From Nitrospira sp. (GTDB lineage Bacteria > Nitrospirota > Nitrospiria > Nitrospirales > Nitrospiraceae): a stretch of DNA of 34,962 nt. This document shows, piece after piece, positions 34,086 to 34,962 of the stretch. Location: NCBI GenBank assembly GCA_019636915.1, contig JAHBWQ010000019.1, positions 1 to 34,962 of the forward strand, in the 5' to 3' direction. How positions within the stretch are numbered: position 1 is the stretch's first letter; every line of letters starts with the position of its first letter. The notes under the pieces were generated by a model. That model saw nothing but the letters and a program-made list of their open reading frames with translations. It had not been told where the DNA came from and did not search any database. The position numbers were made by a program, and so were the translations under genes.

Positions 34086-34268
34086 TTATTTCCGGTACCG
34101 TTCAAGGAGTCGTCGTTCGGCCTCCAGCCAATGCTCGATGTCGTGCCCATGGGCGCATCCACACTCACAGAAGAGCTGATAGGCAAGGGTGCGGATCTCT
34201 TCTGGAGCGGTCTCGCGGCCCGTCTCGGACGAGTTGCCTTTTTTGACTTCTTTTTTCTCTTTACTCAT
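34086..34268 (-). CDS. DUF2934 protein
   Basis: This 60-residue protein starts MSKEKKEVKKGNSS and has the DUF2934 signature: EEIRTLAYQLFCECGCAHGH followed by DIEHWLEAERRLLERYRK. The family is small, probably helical, and of unknown function. The Cys pair (CECGC) is unusual here and may bind metal. The start at 34268 has GGAGGCGGGG upstream; the frame extends to 34370. A relic of the same family is at 22464. Confidence 0.8.
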   Translation of the reverse strand: MSKEKKEVKKGNSSETGRETAPEEIRTLAYQLFCECGCAHGHDIEHWLEAERRLLERYRK

Positions 34269-34346
34269 CCCCGCCTCCTTCTTTGTGTAATGATCCAGGA
34301 TCTTCCCTCTTACGCCTCCTTTTACCAGTTTTTTCAAGTCACCGAC

Positions 34347-34362
34347 TGTAAGCCACCTCACA
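34347..34362. promoter_or_regulatory. CRP-type palindrome upstream of DUF2934
   Basis: TGTAAG-CCAC-CTCACA matches TGTRA-N6-TYACA. It lies about 80 bases upstream of the minus-strand start at 34268. Apart from it, the 278-base gap 34269-34546 shows no gene. Confidence 0.55.
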
Positions 34363-34546
34363 ACCAGCAAGAGATTTCACTGAGAGATAGGGTCCGGTGT
34401 CCGCGTCATGGTGGGTGGTAGACACGCTCGCCAAACGAATGGCTGTTAGGGCATGGCCGGCGGAGCTGGGAAGTGCCGACGGTGGAGATGAGAGCGAGAA
34501 CCGTCAGAACTGTCGGATAAGTCAGAAACAGAGAGCGGCGACAGCC

Positions 34547-34962
34547 TCAGCTCAATGGTCCCCCGCAGGAATCGCATCGCGAGGAAATGTCTGGACCGGC
34601 AGCTGCTGACTGAGCAGGAGGGACATGGGTGGGAGTGAAGACCGGCATGTCGCCGCGCAAGAGGCGCACCCAGCGTGCGGTAGGGTATCGAAGGACCATC
34701 TTTGGAATCAGCAGGAGCATGGCCACCATCACCAAGCCCAGCAAGATCATCAACCACGTGCCCGAAACCACTGTGCTCCCCGCATAGGTCAGCGCCAAGG
34801 TCGGCACAATCATCCCCAGCAGTGTTGCCACAGCAAAAGCTCGAAGCGACATGTTCGTCAGACCGGCTCCATAACTGACAAGATCAAACGAAAAGACCGG
34901 AACAAGTCTCGCCAGGAAGATGAAGATGGCCAGGTGCCGATCCGAGCAACGTTCGCAAAACA
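34547..34962 (-). CDS. TVP38/TMEM64-family protein, partial (cut by the window)
   Basis: The minus-strand frame is open through the window end, so the N-terminal part is missing. The visible 138 residues read FLARLVPVFSFDLVSYGAG, then a TNMSLRAFAVATLLGMIVPT stretch and two further hydrophobic spans. The RLVPVFSFDLVSYGAG part is the signature segment of TVP38 proteins, as in the gene at 18775. An ATG at 34852 lies inside and is not the true start. The C-terminal 30 residues are hydrophilic with CDSCGG, a possible metal-binding CxxC not seen in the other copy. Confidence 0.8.
   Translation of the reverse strand, partial: FCERCSDRHLAIFIFLARLVPVFSFDLVSYGAGLTNMSLRAFAVATLLGMIVPTLALTYAGSTVVSGTWLMILLGLVMVAMLLLIPKMVLRYPTARWVRLLRGDMPVFTPTHVPPAQSAAAGPDISSRCDSCGGPLS

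Noticed and set aside
1-34962. tRNA, rRNA, CRISPR arrays and intact insertion sequences
   Set aside because: Reading both strands, I found no cloverleaf-like T-loop sequences, repeat-spacer pattern or intact transposase. A dedicated scan could still find short RNA genes.

Overview
The window is GC-rich, gene-dense bacterial DNA. Its content resembles a Nitrospira-type (Nitrospirota) chromosome: a sigma-54 activator, AhpD-like proteins, a bufferin operon, DUF2934, DUF3047 and DUF2892 proteins, a Mer-like flavoprotein beside a TVP38 protein, and a bifunctional-type transaldolase/glucose-6-phosphate isomerase. This assignment rests on gene content only. I saw no rRNA, tRNA or CRISPR array.

Region 1 (1-7000) is a redox or stress cluster. 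A GAF-type sigma-54 activator (1387-2985, minus) diverges from a run of plus-strand genes: AhpD-like, DsrE-like, PPOX flavoprotein, Tat-type solute-binding protein and SDR. Between them lie a well-spaced -24/-12 promoter and three upstream dyads suited to the activator. The solute-binding gene carries a frameshift. A second AhpD-like gene and a secreted protein of unknown function precede the activator gene.

Region 2 (7100-11164) holds a sterol-desaturase-like enzyme, a 41-residue Met/Cys-rich membrane microprotein and a complete bufferin operon bufA-bufB-bufC-bufD. Its likely role is making an MNIO-modified, copper-handling secreted peptide.

Region 3 (11165-22644) holds a DUF2892 protein, an MFS transporter, a lipoprotein, NDH-2, a DUF3047 protein, a Mer/lipoamide-dehydrogenase-like flavoprotein, a TVP38 protein, a CRP-type regulator, a beta-barrel protein and a His/Cys-rich membrane protein. 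A DUF3047-DUF2892 pair is duplicated here, and each copy has lost a different gene.

Region 4 (22645-31239) is a pentose-phosphate operon on the minus strand: tkt-tal-pgi-zwf-small ORF-HAD-gnd. The tal and pgi parts look like one bifunctional gene split by a frameshift.

Region 5 (31240-34962) holds a mannose-1-phosphate guanylyltransferase-like protein, an MlaA-type lipoprotein, a decayed ISL3-like transposase, a DUF2934 protein and a TVP38 gene cut by the window end.

Six CRP-type palindromes (TGTRAG-N4-CTYACA-like) lie in separate intergenic gaps. They sit before the microprotein, bufA, the TVP38/CRP pair, the His/Cys-rich protein, tkt and DUF2934. They suggest one local regulon, probably under the CRP-type regulator at 19872.
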